Positions 21,060-32,230 are shown, numbered from the stretch's first letter. The stretch is DNA of 64,000 nucleotides from Acanthosepion pharaonis (GCA_903632075.3 CAHIKZ030000252.1:462501-526500), one strand, 5' to 3'. Numbers and translations are program-made. Notes: a model not told the origin generated them from the letters alone.

Positions 21060-21434
21060 TGTTGTCCAAAATCAACCTGACTCTCGACTCTAACCGCGTT
21101 TTACTGAATAAGTGTTTCTGCTTTTCTTAGTTGAAAATGTGTACAATTTTCTTTGAAAACGTGTTCATTTTTTATTGAACGCTTGTATTTCCCTTCATAA
21201 TTTCTTATCAGCTACATGGCACACCTTTTATATCATTCAGTTTATATTTCCACAAGTATTTACAATTTATCAATTTAAATTTATTTATATACTAACAGCC
21301 ATACCCAGCTAGTCCATCAGAAATGGCGTTCAATTAGAATGGAGCAAAAACAGAATCATGTTTAGATGTCACAGAGTCTATCTTCAGTCAGTCATTTATG
21401 TGCCATGTGGGATATACGTTTAGGCGATCATGTA
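21060..21434. other. Spacer, possibly SINE-derived in part
   Basis: No motif recognised with confidence; 21290-21434 may be the tail of the SINE that follows on the minus strand. Confidence 0.35.
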
Positions 21435-21660
21435 TCTTTTGATACACGACTGACGAGGCAGATTCTTTGCCCGCAGTAGGTTGCCATTTCTTTCTGCGGT
21501 AGACAAGTTTCTATCCAAGCCTATAGAACTGCTCTTTACCCATAGCTTGGAGGGGGAGTAGAAGAGGATTCATACCTTTCCCAAGGGTATTAGCACGTAA
21601 ATGAATGTAATGGCTTCAACTGGAAATCGAACTCGTCAATCCGATTCCTCAATCTGCTAT
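21435..21660 (-). mobile_element. tRNA-headed SINE
   Basis: On the minus strand a tRNA-like head with a B box (GAGTTCGATTTCC, near 21625) is followed by tttacgtgctaataccctt, gggaaaggtatgaatcctct and ctccaagctatgggtaaa, the same tail as at 18971 and 32150. The RNA polymerase III A box is not clear. A MITE lies next to it at 21664. Confidence 0.7.
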
Positions 21661-21663
21661 CTA

Positions 21664-21766
21664 TTAGTATTGGTGCAAAAATAATGACGAAGAATGTCGC
21701 TTTTTGACGTAGAAAAAGAACGTCAAAAAACGACATTATTACGTCATTATTTTTGCACCAACCTAA
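21664..21766. mobile_element. Mariner-type palindromic MITE, copy 3
   Basis: 103 bp; the right end is intact (GCACCAACCTAA), the left end reads TTAGTATTGGTGCAAAA (small change), and TA lies on both sides (21662-21663, 21767-21768). The left arm has diverged more than the right. Same family as 2047 and 5227. Confidence 0.9.
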
Positions 21767-21768
21767 TA

Positions 21769-22394
21769 TTATTCCACCGTAAAGTACTTACATTAAAAAA
21801 CAAAACCAAACAAAAAACATTTTGAATTAATGCAGTTACTGATATAACAGAAGTTGTCTCTATTTATTCAGTCGAAGTTAACTGACGACATGAAGGGGTA
21901 AAACAGGCAACATGATGACCCACTTCAGACCACAATTATTTTGGAGTTTTCGAAATTCTGAAATGCTACCAAGGATGTAAAAGAGGAAACATTTATAAAG
22001 CAATTATTAATTTTGATGAAATCTTTCGCTATTTATGCGCGTTTTCACTATATGGGTGGACTCAATTATCAAGTTAAATGACGGTTAAGCAATCAACTTA
22101 TTGTTGGATACAATTGAGTGAAGTTTTTATTAGATTGCTTGAAAACTGAGGGAGATTTTAGTTTAAAATTTCTGTTGAAATGGATTTGTTTTGAAATGGA
22201 TATCTCGTTGTTCGCCGTTTTTAGCTAAATGCGGTGGCATAGAAGTAAAAATGAGGTATCGTTGTGCTCGTTATGATGTAAGTAAACTACGTACCGAGTT
22301 GAATGAAATCAGATAAAAAGTTGAATTTATCGATTTTGATCGGTTTTATCAATTATTGATTTAAAAAAATATCGATTTGTTACTCTATGAACCC
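21769..22394. other. Spacer without recognisable features
   Basis: Nothing recognisable. Confidence 0.45.
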
Positions 22395-22515
22395 AACTCT
22401 TACCTTGTACAATGTATGTGCCAATTTTGGCCAAAATCAGTTGGATGGATCTCGAGTGAAAGGTATCACACAGACATCCACTGACACACAGACATCCACT
22501 GTTTTATATATATAG
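22395..22515 (+). repeat. Possible RTE-type 3' tail
   Basis: tgccaattttggccaaaatc followed by agttggatggatctcgag, a doubled 'cacacagacatccactg' and a terminal ttttatatatatag. This resembles the generic 3' end of RTE-like LINEs (a '...aaaatcgg...' string, CA-rich stretch, then ttttatatatatag). No coding part is attached. Confidence 0.4.
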
Positions 22516-23291
22516 AAAATGTAATAAAATGGAAATATTTCTTAAACAGTAAATTATTATCTATTATTATTGGGTTTGTGATTCATTTCATTTTCCGAGG
22601 TATATTTTCTCTCCACATTGTTTTAAACAATCCACATTCATCGCCTTTTAAGATTCTTACAAGAACACTAACTGTCGATGAAATGAATTAGTTCGAGTTA
22701 TCACTCACATAAGTATATAAAGAATCTATTATAATAGTTATAAATTCAAAATAGATAAATTCTATATTCTTAGTCCAACATTTGCAGATATAATATTCGC
22801 GTTTATTCTCTCTGAAAACATGATTGCAAACAAAACCCTCCGGCAGTATAGCCGTCATTGCATTTAAGAAGGTTGGTTGGTAGATACTGACGTCAGCCCG
22901 AGGGTGTTCGGAGTGACTGGGTAGTTTGTCCTTGGCACATCTGTACGTGCGTATGTGTATGGGAAACTCGTGGTAAATCGCCTTTATACCTCATCCCACC
23001 TTCGTTGATGAGAGGTAGGCAAATACTAAAAGGATTATAGACACCCAAATGCACGCACTCATATAAATACAGTGTTTTTACGCGATGACCACATTGATGC
23101 GTAGGATAAATGTGTTGCGCTAATTCTTCTTGTGACTTGGGTTTAGCTAACTAGAAAATCAGTGAACAGTTTCCTAGAATTTACACGAACTTGAAAACTC
23201 AGCAAGTGGAATGTCTTTACGACGATCAGCTATGAAACAGGTTTACCTTACTGTAGATCAATATCAATGTCGATGTTTCCCTCTTTTTGTT

Positions 23292-23295
<4 letters not shown>
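22516..23295. other. Spacer without recognisable features
   Basis: Nothing recognisable. Confidence 0.45.
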
Positions 23296-23361
<66 letters not shown>

Positions 23362-23452
23362 ATTAATAAATTAATATATATATATATTAATAATTAATAT
23401 AAATAATTATATTAATAATATAAATTAATTAAATTAATATATATATATATCT
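23296..23452. repeat. About 155 bp of nearly pure A+T including (TA)n
   Basis: (TA)n at 23297-23355 grades into self-complementary ATTAATTAATATA-type sequence without G or C until about 23450. Confidence 0.9.
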
Positions 23453-23557
23453 ATAAGAACATTGTATTATATATCTTACTGTTCTTTCTTTTTATTTATA
23501 TACATACATATATATATATATATGTGATGAAATGGACCGAGTCTGACAATAATTTTA

Positions 23558-23561
<4 letters not shown>

Positions 23562-23621
<60 letters not shown>
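23562..23621. repeat. (TA)n microsatellite
   Basis: About 30 TA units. Confidence 0.95.
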
Positions 23622-23623
<2 letters not shown>

Positions 23624-23962
23624 CTAGATACAAATATTTAAGTAAATGCATTGTTTATAATAAACAGTATCAACAACATTTACGGGCATTTTGAATGTAC
23701 GAGAAATCTCACAGAAACATCTGTGTTCTCCGACAGGAATCGAAACTGTATCCTACACGGAACCGACATATATTTGTATATACACAAATATATACATACA
23801 CACACAGAAATTCATATTAATAAATTTTTTGTTTATACGTTATATTTCTAGATAAAAAAAAAATATTTAAGTAAATCCTCTGTTTATAATAAACAATATT
23901 AACAACATTAACCTGCCTGATTGTCGTAGGAATCTCAAAGAAAATATATGTCCATCGATTAT
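23622..23962 (+). repeat. Direct duplication of about 120 bp
   Basis: 23622-23745 (tatatttctagatacaaata, then tgtttataataaacagtatc) recurs at 23843-23962 with small changes, the copies offset by about 222 bp. Each lies between (TA)n arrays. Confidence 0.75.
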
Positions 23963-23988
23963 AAAAATGACGTATAAATAAATGTATT

Positions 23989-23994
<6 letters not shown>

Positions 23995-24063
<69 letters not shown>
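23995..24063. repeat. (TA)n microsatellite
   Basis: About 34 TA units. Confidence 0.95.
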
Positions 24064-24066
<3 letters not shown>

Positions 24067-24895
24067 ATAGATGTGTATTAAAAATAAGAGTTTGTGAGTA
24101 TGTGTACGTAAGGATGCATATATGCAAAGTCTTCAAGCATGCGGCCTACAAAACATATTCTTAGTTGAACCAAGCCTTTTGAATGAAATTGACTTGACAA
24201 AACTATTCGAATGTAATTGGTGGTGGTACAAGCACGAAGTCACAAGTGATTGTGATCGAATAAAGAGCGTTCAGAGCTTGTTCAAATCTTAACCATGTCA
24301 GATTATGGTCTCTATATCTCCCAGTAACTGTAAACAAGGTTCACTGAACATTGTTACTGCATAAAGCGCAAGTAGGATCTCTGGGTTTTGAATCAACATA
24401 AATGGGCCAAAATAATCATATGCAGTAGGGTTTCCTCGGAAAGGAGTATCCGGGTATCTAGACAAAGGTCTCGCACCGCAATTGGAGTGAAAATTCATAT
24501 CCAGTGCTCAAACTGCTAAGAAATTCAGGTGTCGTTGTAACCTTTGTCTGCTGGAGAAAATACATATGAGAGAGATGTTGGAGAGGTTTTGTTGCGGCCC
24601 TATGTTCCCCAAGGAATCAGGATGCCTAATAGCAGTAATAGCAAAAAAAAAAGAAAAAAAAAAGAAGGAAAATATTTTAACAGTTAATATTTTCACAGAT
24701 ATATATTTTAAAATTTTCTAATAACTGTTCGAATATTTCGAACTGATCACAACCATCTTGTGTGGCAAATTTGTCAGGCGATCCATTACATTTTTTTATT
24801 TGTGTTTCGAAAATCTTCATATAAAATAGCAAAATTTCACCTTAAATATATAATTAAATAACAATCAAATGACCAAATGGTTGACATATTCTTAA
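24064..24895. other. Unclassified stretch with two minus-strand frames
   Basis: Frames at 24298-24498 (contains NPTAYDYFGPFMLIQNPE) and 24508-24696 (minus) are open. DYFGPF recalls the integrase start of BEL/Pao elements, but the residues that should follow do not match. The plus strand is moderately GC-rich. Possibly an old retroelement fragment. Confidence 0.3.
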
Positions 24896-24942
24896 ATTCA
24901 TCATCATCATCATCACCACCACCACCACCACCATCATCATCG

Positions 24943-25371
24943 TCATCCTCTTGAATTTTGTAATGGTAGTGGGGATCTGAATGCAGAAGCCGGACTAAAC
25001 CTCCTCCACAACGGTCTATCAACGGCAGCCATCAGCAATTCTGGTGTAGTCATACTTGTCCATTGTTTGACATTGTTCAACCAGATTTTACGTTGGCGTT
25101 CTCTCCTATGCCCATCGTCAACTGTGCCATGCATAATAAGTCTTGGACAAGCTGTCGTGGCTTTTAACGTTTCTAAACACGCCATTTTTCTCCGACTGAC
25201 AGTGTCGAGAAAGAGGTTCCTAGTGGCCCACCAAACTTTCAACACTTTTCCGTACAAATTAATTGGTCTTATGTTCCCATTAGAAAAATACCAAGAAGTT
25301 TTCTCATGCATTTGTTCACAAACGCTTGGAACCTTCTGTCTGTATCTGCCAACAGTGTCCACGTTTCGCAT
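24943..25371 (-). pseudogene. RTE ORF2 C-terminal region
   Basis: A 142-residue frame with the C-terminal RTE signature (HRRERQRKIWLNN, then TTPELLMAAVDRPLWRR). The stretch SRRKMACLETLKA corresponds to the usual RR...LGHV block and looks mutated. The family usually ends shortly after the LWRR block, as here. Confidence 0.8.
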
Positions 25372-25629
25372 CCATATATGAGAATGGCGACTACCAGCGA
25401 TTTTTACGATTTTTTGTTTGAAAGCTGGTTTTGCTCCTCCATATTCTTGTCAATTTAGCTATGGCTCTCATGGCTGTCATGGCTGCGGCAATCCGTCTGC
25501 AGATTTCTGAGTTGCAGGTACCAACTTCAGACAATATTGCTCCTAAGTGTTTAAAACTTGACACTTCCTCCAGTGAATTCCCGTTCACGTTAACGTTGAC
25601 ACAGTTGTTACTGTTTGTACTATTCACCA

Positions 25630-25848
25630 TTACTTATTCCATTCCATATACTCCTGCAAAAGGTTTCTTGTCAAGTCCTGGATCTCACTATTGTTACTTG
25701 CTATTAGGTCTATGTCATCTGCAAAACGAAGGTTACCGATGGATCTGCCATCGATAGAGATCGAAGGATCATGGTCATTCCAGGTCTCTTGCATGATTAT
25801 CTCGAGAAGTAGGTTGAATGTAGGCGAAAGTACGCATCCCTGTCTCAC
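25630..25848 (-). pseudogene. RTE reverse transcriptase fragment with FADD box
   Basis: The 72-residue frame MRQGCVLSPTFNLLLEIIMQ... includes RT block B (GCVLSPTFN) and block C LRFADDIDLIA, the pair of catalytic Asp intact. The 5' part of the RT (first catalytic Asp) is missing because the copy is truncated. Confidence 0.85.
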
Positions 25849-25860
25849 GCCGACTTAAAC

Positions 25861-26092
25861 TTATACAGGCATGCATATATAGTGTACATTCAGCCGTCAA
25901 ATATATTTTGCAGTTAAAATGAAAACAGAAAATGAGAGCGTATTTTAGTATGGTTTGTTTTTTTGTAAATACTCATATAGGGGTTTTATTTCTCTGTCAG
26001 AAAAATAGCTATAGATATTGATCTACTAGAAAAACATGTACTACAAAAATTACACTAACATTTAACTAAAGATAGCATACTATTTTAAAATC
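25861..26092. other. Spacer without recognisable features
   Basis: AT-rich; nothing recognisable. Confidence 0.5.
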
Positions 26093-26383
26093 ATGTCACC
26101 CCATGCAAGGTAGTGAAGCCACTAAGCCACAAGGGTTACTGTGAGTGAAAAAATAAGAAAAAAGCGAAACATTATTAAGAAGCTAGAACAATAGAAGAGT
26201 AATTAAGAAGACCGTAGATAACGATTGACATTGCATTTAAATTTTTGAAGATCAAATTTGGCTGGACAGCATAGAGCCGGAAAAAATTCATGCAAGCGGG
26301 AAAATAAACTGTCAGCTTAGAATTTACAGTTACATCTAGCCTGGTTAACTGTTAACTGACGAGATCTTTCTACCAAGCTGTTA
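26093..26383 (-). mobile_element. Jockey/CR1-type LINE 3' fragment, part 1
   Basis: Starts at plus-strand TTCACCCC-like 'gtcaccccatgcaaggtag' and matches the 3' region of 8205-8500 and 46034-46300, including 'gaagccactaagccacaag' and 'attgacattgcatttaaat'. It continues at 27628 after a mariner insertion. Confidence 0.75.
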
Positions 26384-27625
26384 GGACTTGAATAAGATAT
26401 CGCTGATTTTGCATGAAAACTAATGTTTTATTTACAAAAATTAGTAAGAAATATGTCATTGAAAGTATTGTCCATCGCTAGCAACTCCCTTTTTCCTATC
26501 TTTCTGGCAAAATGTGAATTCCACATCGGAAAAACGACACGTGTTTTGAGACTAACAACGAGTCGACCTATTTTTTGGAATCTTCATAAGAATGAAAATG
26601 CTGCTCAGCCAGGCCATGTGCCATCGATCGGAAAAAAAGTGATAATTAGACGGGGCAATATCTGGTGAATATGTCGGATGCGGTATGACCATTTTGCAAC
26701 ATGTGGCCTACCGTTGTCCTGTTGCAAAATGGCTTTATCGTGTCTCTGCTCGTATAATAGCCGTTTTCTCTTCAATTCTCGGCTCAAACGCATCAGTCAA
26801 TAGCGATCTCCCGTGATGGTTTCGCTCGGTTTGAGCAGCTCATAATAAACCAGCTGATCCCACCAAATGCAGAGCAGAAGTTTCGAATCATATATATATA
26901 TATTCGGCTTTACCGCCGATATTGATGCATGGTCGAACCCACGATATTCTACGCTTAGTGTTATCGTAGTGTAGCCACTTTTCATCGCTGGCCACGATAC
27001 GATGCAAAAAAAAAAACCTTTCCTTTTCTGTCGTTGGAAGAGCTGTTCACACGAGACAAGACGCCGTTCGACATCTCTCGGCTCCAACTCGTGCGGCACC
27101 CAATGTCCTTGCTTTTGAATCACTCCTAATGCATTCAAACTTTTTGAAACTGTTATCGGATCAACGCCTAAGGATTATCCATATTCAGCTTGCGCCTGAC
27201 ATGAGTCTTCATGACGTAGTGCCTCCAATTCTTCGTCTTCAAACTTTTCCTTTGTGACAAAACGTTCTTCATCTTCAACATCAAAATCATTATTTCTGCA
27301 GCGTCTAAACCAATCTCTGCATATTGTTTCCAACAGAGCATGATCGCCGTAAATCTCAACAAGAATTCTGTGTGCTTCAGCTGAAGATTTCTTTTGAATA
27401 AGGTAGTGCAGTAAAATTACCCGAAAATATACATTCTTTGGCAAGAAATCCGACATGTTTAACGCTATGAAAAAGAAAGTTGTTTACAATTCGGCGAAAT
27501 GATATACAATGAATTTTAAGCTTGATTATAGTACTCCCTTACAGACGCGTTACCCTCTGAATATACATGGACGCAGTTCTGCGAACGCCACCTGCTGGAA
27601 AACAGCGAGAACTTATTCAAGGTCC
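26384..27625 (-). mobile_element. Mariner element, nearly full length, inactive
   Basis: A 1242-bp element flanked by TA (26382-26383, 27626-27627). Terminal inverted repeats: left GGACTTGAATAAGATATCGC, right (reverse complement) GGACCTTGAATAAGTTCTCG. Orientation is minus: transposase start near 27456, stop side near 26430. Length and ends fit Tc1/mariner. It splits a Jockey-type LINE fragment. Confidence 0.9.
26430..27456 (-). pseudogene. Mariner transposase pseudogene (DD34D family)
   Basis: Starts MSDFLPKNVYFRVILLHYLI (27456), an N-terminal helix-turn-helix region, with HRILVEIYGDHALLETICRD. Then IQKQGHWVPHEL (the WVPHEL motif), a block SDEKWLHYDN holding catalytic Asp 1 but in a shifted frame after an A-run near 27005, ILQQDNGRPH holding Asp 2 (near 26715), and SPDIAPSNYHFF (near 26650) where the third Asp is Asn. 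At least three frameshifts plus the Asp-to-Asn change make it inactive. Intact relatives of about 345 residues cut and paste the element at TA. Confidence 0.9.
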
Positions 27626-27627
27626 TA

Positions 27628-27915
27628 ATATTACTGCGCCTGGATTCATAAAATCTAGGTACCGTGCCGTAGGGTTAATCCGAACAATTACTGTGAACGT
27701 ATTGATAAAATAGTGACCGTGAAGCTATATTACGGCGGTGGATAAGCGACTGAAGCTAAGACGCCAGGTCAGGACCAATAATATCGCTGATTCTTCTTGG
27801 ATTTTATTAAGAATCTCGAAATATACAGCAAGAGTAAAATAATGGACGAATGGTAAATTTATTAATATATAAGATTGATTCAGGAGAGAAAAATTCTCTC
27901 CCACGCCACAGTCAA
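27628..27915 (-). mobile_element. Jockey/CR1-type LINE 3' fragment, part 2
   Basis: Plus-strand 'gacgccaggtcaggaccaat', 'tcttggattttattaagaa' and 'gattcaggagagaaaaattc' align with 8650-8815 of the long copy (gatcagggccagttaca; tctggatcttatcaagaacc; gagaaaaatttcc). It is the continuation of 26093-26383. Confidence 0.7.
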
Positions 27916-27996
27916 ACAACTTTCAGCAGAATTATCTTTGCATTTTCATCTTTTGCGTTCTCATTGTTTATGTAGATATTTATACAGAAATATGTG

Positions 27997-27998
<2 letters not shown>

Positions 27999-28052
<54 letters not shown>
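27999..28052. repeat. (TA)n microsatellite
   Basis: About 27 TA units. Confidence 0.95.
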
Positions 28053-28056
<4 letters not shown>

Positions 28057-28345
28057 TTAATTCTATGCCTCTATTTTCCAAGCAGTGTATATACGCATGC
28101 AGTCATATCTAGATGCAGAAAAACATTCAAAACCTCAGAGACTGCAAATACATGAAGCATCCAGCGATCGACCACCGACTGCCCTCTTTCCCCTACCCAC
28201 AAACAGCTGGTGGCAATAGCACATCTTCCCGCATCATATCCGAAGGACCTTATTTTGTTTAAATAATTGCTCGAAATGAAACTGAAATAAATATCTAGCT
28301 TCCATTTATTTTCGCGTCGCCTTCTCATTCGCCTGTCTAATCAGC
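28053..28345. other. Spacer
   Basis: An 85-codon minus-strand frame (28071-28328) shows no recognisable motif. Confidence 0.4.
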
Positions 28346-29030
28346 CTATGATTGCCCGACTGTTTTCAATGTTCACATCATTCTTTTTTTTTTTTCTTTC
28401 TTTTTCTCACTTTATCTTTTCTCCTCTCTTCCCGTTAAGAATTCACTTAGTGTGCACCCTTGCACTTACCACGAGAGCCAAACCACCACTGCCAGGCATG
28501 GTCTGTCGTTCTCTCATTCCCGCGTGCGCCAAATAGCTTGCTTTTTCTTTCGGGAGGTTGGTCTGTCGGTCGATCAATCGGTCTCTCGACTGCCTACCTA
28601 ACAGATATTTTTGTTGTGGATACCTCTTCTCTTTATTTCAACTTTCACCGCGAGAGCAGAGAATGGTAGTAAGAGAAAGATAAAGAGATCTTGGAAAATG
28701 AAGAAAGAATGCAAAATAAAGAAAGGTGGGGGATAATCATGCTGAAGTGGAGGGGTGGGAAGAGGCGTAAGAACACGCGTAAGGAGAAACAGTCAAAGAA
28801 ATCATAGAAAAGAAAGCTAACAACAATTCAAAGAAATAGAAGTGATAAAAAAATGTACATGAAATAAATGGTTCTGGTGGAGATAGCAGCAGCAGCAACA
28901 CTACTACTACTACTACTACTAGTAGTAGTAGTAGTAGTAGTAGAAGAAGAAGAAGAAGAAGAAGAAGAAGAAGAAGAAGACCGCCATCATCAACAAGAAG
29001 AAGAACAAGGGTAGAAGAGTGAGGGATGAG
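28346..29030. other. Pyrimidine-rich then purine-rich tract
   Basis: 28380-28450 is mostly C/T on the plus strand; 28660-29030 is mostly A/G. The short stretch between (28450-28640) is richer in GC and CpG. Same layout as the larger tract at 47.4-49.85 kb. No gene seen. Confidence 0.55.
28893..28980. repeat. (CAG)n-(ACT)n-(AGT)n-(AAG)n triplet array
   Basis: About 8 ACT units followed directly by about 8 AGT units form a perfect inverted repeat; about 12 AAG units follow, a potential triplex-forming purine run. Confidence 0.95.
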
Positions 29031-29299
29031 AGAAATAGGGTTTAAGTCGTGTTTTTAACGCTTTGCGACCATTGTCGTGTCCTCGGGCGGTTGCTGTTTT
29101 GTTTCTGTGGTGTTTTCTTGTGTATCTTTGTGTTTTGTTGTGTCAGGCCGAGTTTCTCACCTTGTGGATTGGCAGCTATAGCGGCTGACACGGACATGCA
29201 AGCGAGAGGAGAGAATTAATTTTAAATTAAACGACAAAACCTGGAAAGTGACTGGTTTTGCTTTGAGGCAAAGAATTTTCATGAGAGTCGATCGAATTG

Positions 29300-29300
<1 letters not shown>

Positions 29301-29336
<36 letters not shown>
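29301..29336. repeat. (GA)n microsatellite
   Basis: About 17 AG units. Confidence 0.95.
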
Positions 29337-29341
<5 letters not shown>

Positions 29342-29489
29342 AATACAGAGAGAAAAAGAGCAAAGCGTGATGGAAATGATGAGAAAGTTAAGCAGTTTAT
29401 ATAAGAGGATGACAACTGGGGAATAACAGTAGAATTTGAGAGTTTATCCGATAGAGAGATAGAAAGCAATCAAAGATTCTGAAGAGGGC

Positions 29490-29600
29490 ACCGTGATGTA
29501 GGTTAATGCTCACCAAGCTGGTTTAGTTGTTCAATGCTATTGAGTAATGAGTTCGATCCTTATTGGATGCCTCTTATTTGTTGTCTTGATCATATTTTAT
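29490..29600 (+). mobile_element. Possible tRNA-derived SINE head
   Basis: ccgtgatgtaggttaatgct is followed about 45 bp on by a B-box-like GAGTTCGATCC (29549-29559). Spacing is plausible for A and B boxes, but the A box is weak. No tail recognised. Confidence 0.4.
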
Positions 29601-30407
29601 AAAACAAGAGCACAAAGAAGCAAATAAATACAGAACTCTGAAGACAAAATAAAGAAAGAAGTACCACGTGGGTCTTAAGAATTTTTAAAATTTTATGATA
29701 CAAAAAATGTAATCGTGAAAGCACCGTATTGATCGGTCTTTGCACCCATGCAAGGAACTAGTATTTCGATTGTTGAACTTTATAGCATTATTCAAAAATG
29801 AATGTTTGATCAAGCAAACTATTCTAACCCTAATCTCCATGTGGGTAGTTAGTATGAAGTTCAACTGGACAATTATCTATAGGAACATTAGCGTAGGCTA
29901 AGTTTATAACTATTGCGACATGAAAATACTTGTGTAGTAAAAATAGAACCAGTGAATAAACTTATACCAAAACTTTATCGCACTTTACTCAGACTACTCG
30001 TCTACTGACGGGTATAAAAGTTGTCTTTTTATACCTCCGAGATCTTAAGGGGAGGTAACTGATGATTTATCAGTAGAACCTGTTAGTTTATTCGAAGCCT
30101 AATTTTGTATATAAAGAAATTCGAACTCATTACTCAATGTTAATCGTCAACTAACCATTACCCCTCGACGAAGGGGCACGGAATAGGGCCTTCATTTCTC
30201 TTTTAATATAAATAAAAAAAAATCGACATTAACTATTGACCGATTTGTCCCACTGTCTTCTGACAACTTCATGATACCATGTTCCCAGAAAATATGATTT
30301 TTGTTATCAAAGAACTGATTGCTCTATTCCAAGGGGATGGGACTTACTTCCATTAAGATTCTGTTTTTACATGTAATTATTTAATTTACATATTTTTTAA
30401 TCAATTC
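29601..30407. other. Spacer without recognisable features
   Basis: Nothing recognisable. Confidence 0.45.
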
Positions 30408-30560
30408 ACCCTCAGCGGCAACGACACTAAGACGCCAGGGGACACTGTGAGAGAAAGAGAATGAGAAGACTTTAGAAGGAGATGGAAACCCAGTATTAAA
30501 CAGAAAAAACATGATAAACATTTATTCCTGTTCAAAAGACTGGGGAGGAGTTTGAAACGG
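30408..30560 (-). mobile_element. Jockey/CR1-type LINE, 3'-end scrap
   Basis: Plus-strand attcaccctcagcggc then 'gacactaagacgccagggg' and gtgagagaaagagaatgag, the reverse complement of the family 3' UTR. The upstream limit is unclear. Confidence 0.6.
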
Positions 30561-30663
30561 ATGATAAACAATATCTTATTGAGGAAAAAAAAAACGAAAT
30601 AAATAGTAAATAGAATTTCAGAGTTTAGGCGGAGACGTTAGAAGCATAGAATTGAAGTAGAAT

Positions 30664-31020
30664 TTAGAAGGAACCGGAAATCCAACTAATGAGAAAAGAA
30701 ACGAATTTGATGTTGCGAAGGCTTATAAATACGGTAGAGATGTAAAAGTTATATAGCCGAACTTTAAGAATTTTTATGTGATCGTCAATGAAAAATAAAA
30801 CATCTGGTGTAATATAATCCATATGGAATATTATGCCCTTTGCAGATATCGCAGCCTTTATCTCTGCAAGAAGCTCATAGAAGATTCCTAGCGAATATAC
30901 GCAGTTTCTTTGATCGGCCACTGAAAATATTATTACCAGTTGATGATTTGCCTGTACATTATGTCTTACATTCAAAATGGTTTTCAAATCTCCGCATTTA
31001 TCGTCAGATATTTTTTTCAA
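30664..31020 (-). CDS. Unrecognised 118-codon frame
   Basis: Open from ATG (31020) to a stop; the longest frame in the window free of repeats and recognised transposon motifs. It contains AEIKAAISAKGIIFHMDY and PDVLFFIDDHIKILKVRLYN. No domain, signal peptide or catalytic pattern is recognisable. It sits near a LINE 3' end on the same strand and could be a retroelement fragment or chance. Confidence 0.2.
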   Translation of the reverse strand: MKKISDDKCGDLKTILNVRHNVQANHQLVIIFSVADQRNCVYSLGIFYELLAEIKAAISAKGIIFHMDYITPDVLFFIDDHIKILKVRLYNFYISTVFISLRNIKFVSFLISWISGSF

Positions 31021-31049
31021 AAAAGAAAATATTTATATACGTGATGTAA

Positions 31050-31975
31050 TGGAATATGCATACACCTGTGTTCCCCCTCATTAGAAATGTGATTGGCTGG
31101 TGTCCGTCATAAATACCGACGGACGTGTAAGTGAGTCAAGAGCCTTAGTCTGAGAGCTAAGTCTATAACGACGCCCACTGGACTACGCCATTAATCTACA
31201 CTTCTTACCTGCGACTACGACGCGTACCAGTCGATTACTGCTACCATATTCTACTTGATTATAGTAGCCAAAACCACTTAGCTACTTCGTTCAAATATAT
31301 CCCTTTCCGGGACATATCAACTTGTTGTTAGCTTTTCTTAGTTCTGAAACGATGTGGAGTTCATAAAACTTGCAAAACAACAAATAAATAAAAATACATA
31401 TAAATAAAAATAAGCAAATACATATAAAAATGCTAATTTTTGATTCTCACTGTGTGACCCATACTTTCGGCATTGTGCCACGTCTAAGCTGCGCTTAGAA
31501 ATCACCATCAAATTGTTAATTTAATTGTAATTATTTGGGTACGTAGTGGCCTCGTAGGTTGTTTTGGTCCCAGGTGATTTTATCCTTTTTTTTAAAATCC
31601 AGGTTGTTATATCCCATGCTGTTGGGATGAGCAAAACTGAATAAAAATTAAAGACCAGTGTATTTTAACATATAATTAATAACTTTTATTCTTTTACTAT
31701 CTGAGAACAGCAAGGATTTCTTTGTATAGAAACCATGAATTCCACATGTTAGTCAGTTTGTCGCCATGTTCACTTAAGAAGTGCCACGCCCTCTTCAAAC
31801 ACAAGGGAAGTAACTCCATTGTATTATGGTTTATCATCCTTTGTAAGGAAAGGACATTTACTTCCCCTAACTGATGCGTTTTTGCCTATTTAGCACCCTG
31901 CTTTATAATATTTTAATGTATTTGTTGTTTGTGTATTTTTATCTATTTCCTTCACGGCTTATGACCATAACACTT
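31050..31975. other. Spacer without recognisable features
   Basis: 31455-31500 (cccatactttcggcattgtg, then ccacgtctaag) resembles the inverse of 63715-63745, a weak hint of a shared SINE. Confidence 0.4.
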
Positions 31976-31987
31976 TGAAACACCGGT

Positions 31988-32230
31988 TGCCTTACAATCA
32001 TGGAATTTAACCAACGTTGAGCCTGGTCAGTATCTACATGGGTTCGCGCTTAGGAATACCAGTTGATGTGCGGGAGAAGTAATGAATAACGACTCGGAAT
32101 TGTTAATCGGCGAGCCGAGTTCCAATTCCTATCAGATTCGTTATATTCACTTACGCGCAAATACACTTGGGGAAGGTATGCATCCACCTCTTCTCCTCCA
32201 AGCTATGGGTTAATTAGTAAGACTTTTAAC
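31988..32230 (+). mobile_element. 5S rRNA-tRNA chimeric SINE, copy 1
   Basis: The head (31988-32070) resembles 5S rRNA: caacgttgagcctggtcagt, then acatgggttcgcgcttagga, then ataccag, including parts of the 5S internal promoter. Next comes a tRNA-like part (gaataacgactcggaattg; B-box-like GAGTTCCAATTCC near 32113), then the tail found at 18971 and 21540 (cgcgcaaatacacttgggg...ctccaagctatgggtt). Confidence 0.75.

Larger units (their letters stand above)
24896..25860 (-). mobile_element. RTE-type LINE, 3' third of ORF2 with trinucleotide tail
   Basis: Minus strand, 5'-truncated near 25860. In order: RT blocks GCVLSP and FADDIDLIA (25630-25848), VSSFKHLGAIL with EICRRIAAAMTAM (25391-25630), then WWATRNLFLDTVSRRK...RRERQRKIWLNNVKQW...AAVDRPLWRR (24943-25371). 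It ends in a (GAT)n/(GGT)n run (plus strand 24899-24950), as RTE elements end in short tandem repeats. One frameshift lies near 25630 and another near 25390. It is distinct from the RTE/BovB-like family at 32.4 kb. Confidence 0.9.

Noticed and set aside
24298..24498. BEL/Pao integrase (DYFGPF)
   Set aside because: Only six residues match; the expected integrase motifs downstream are absent.
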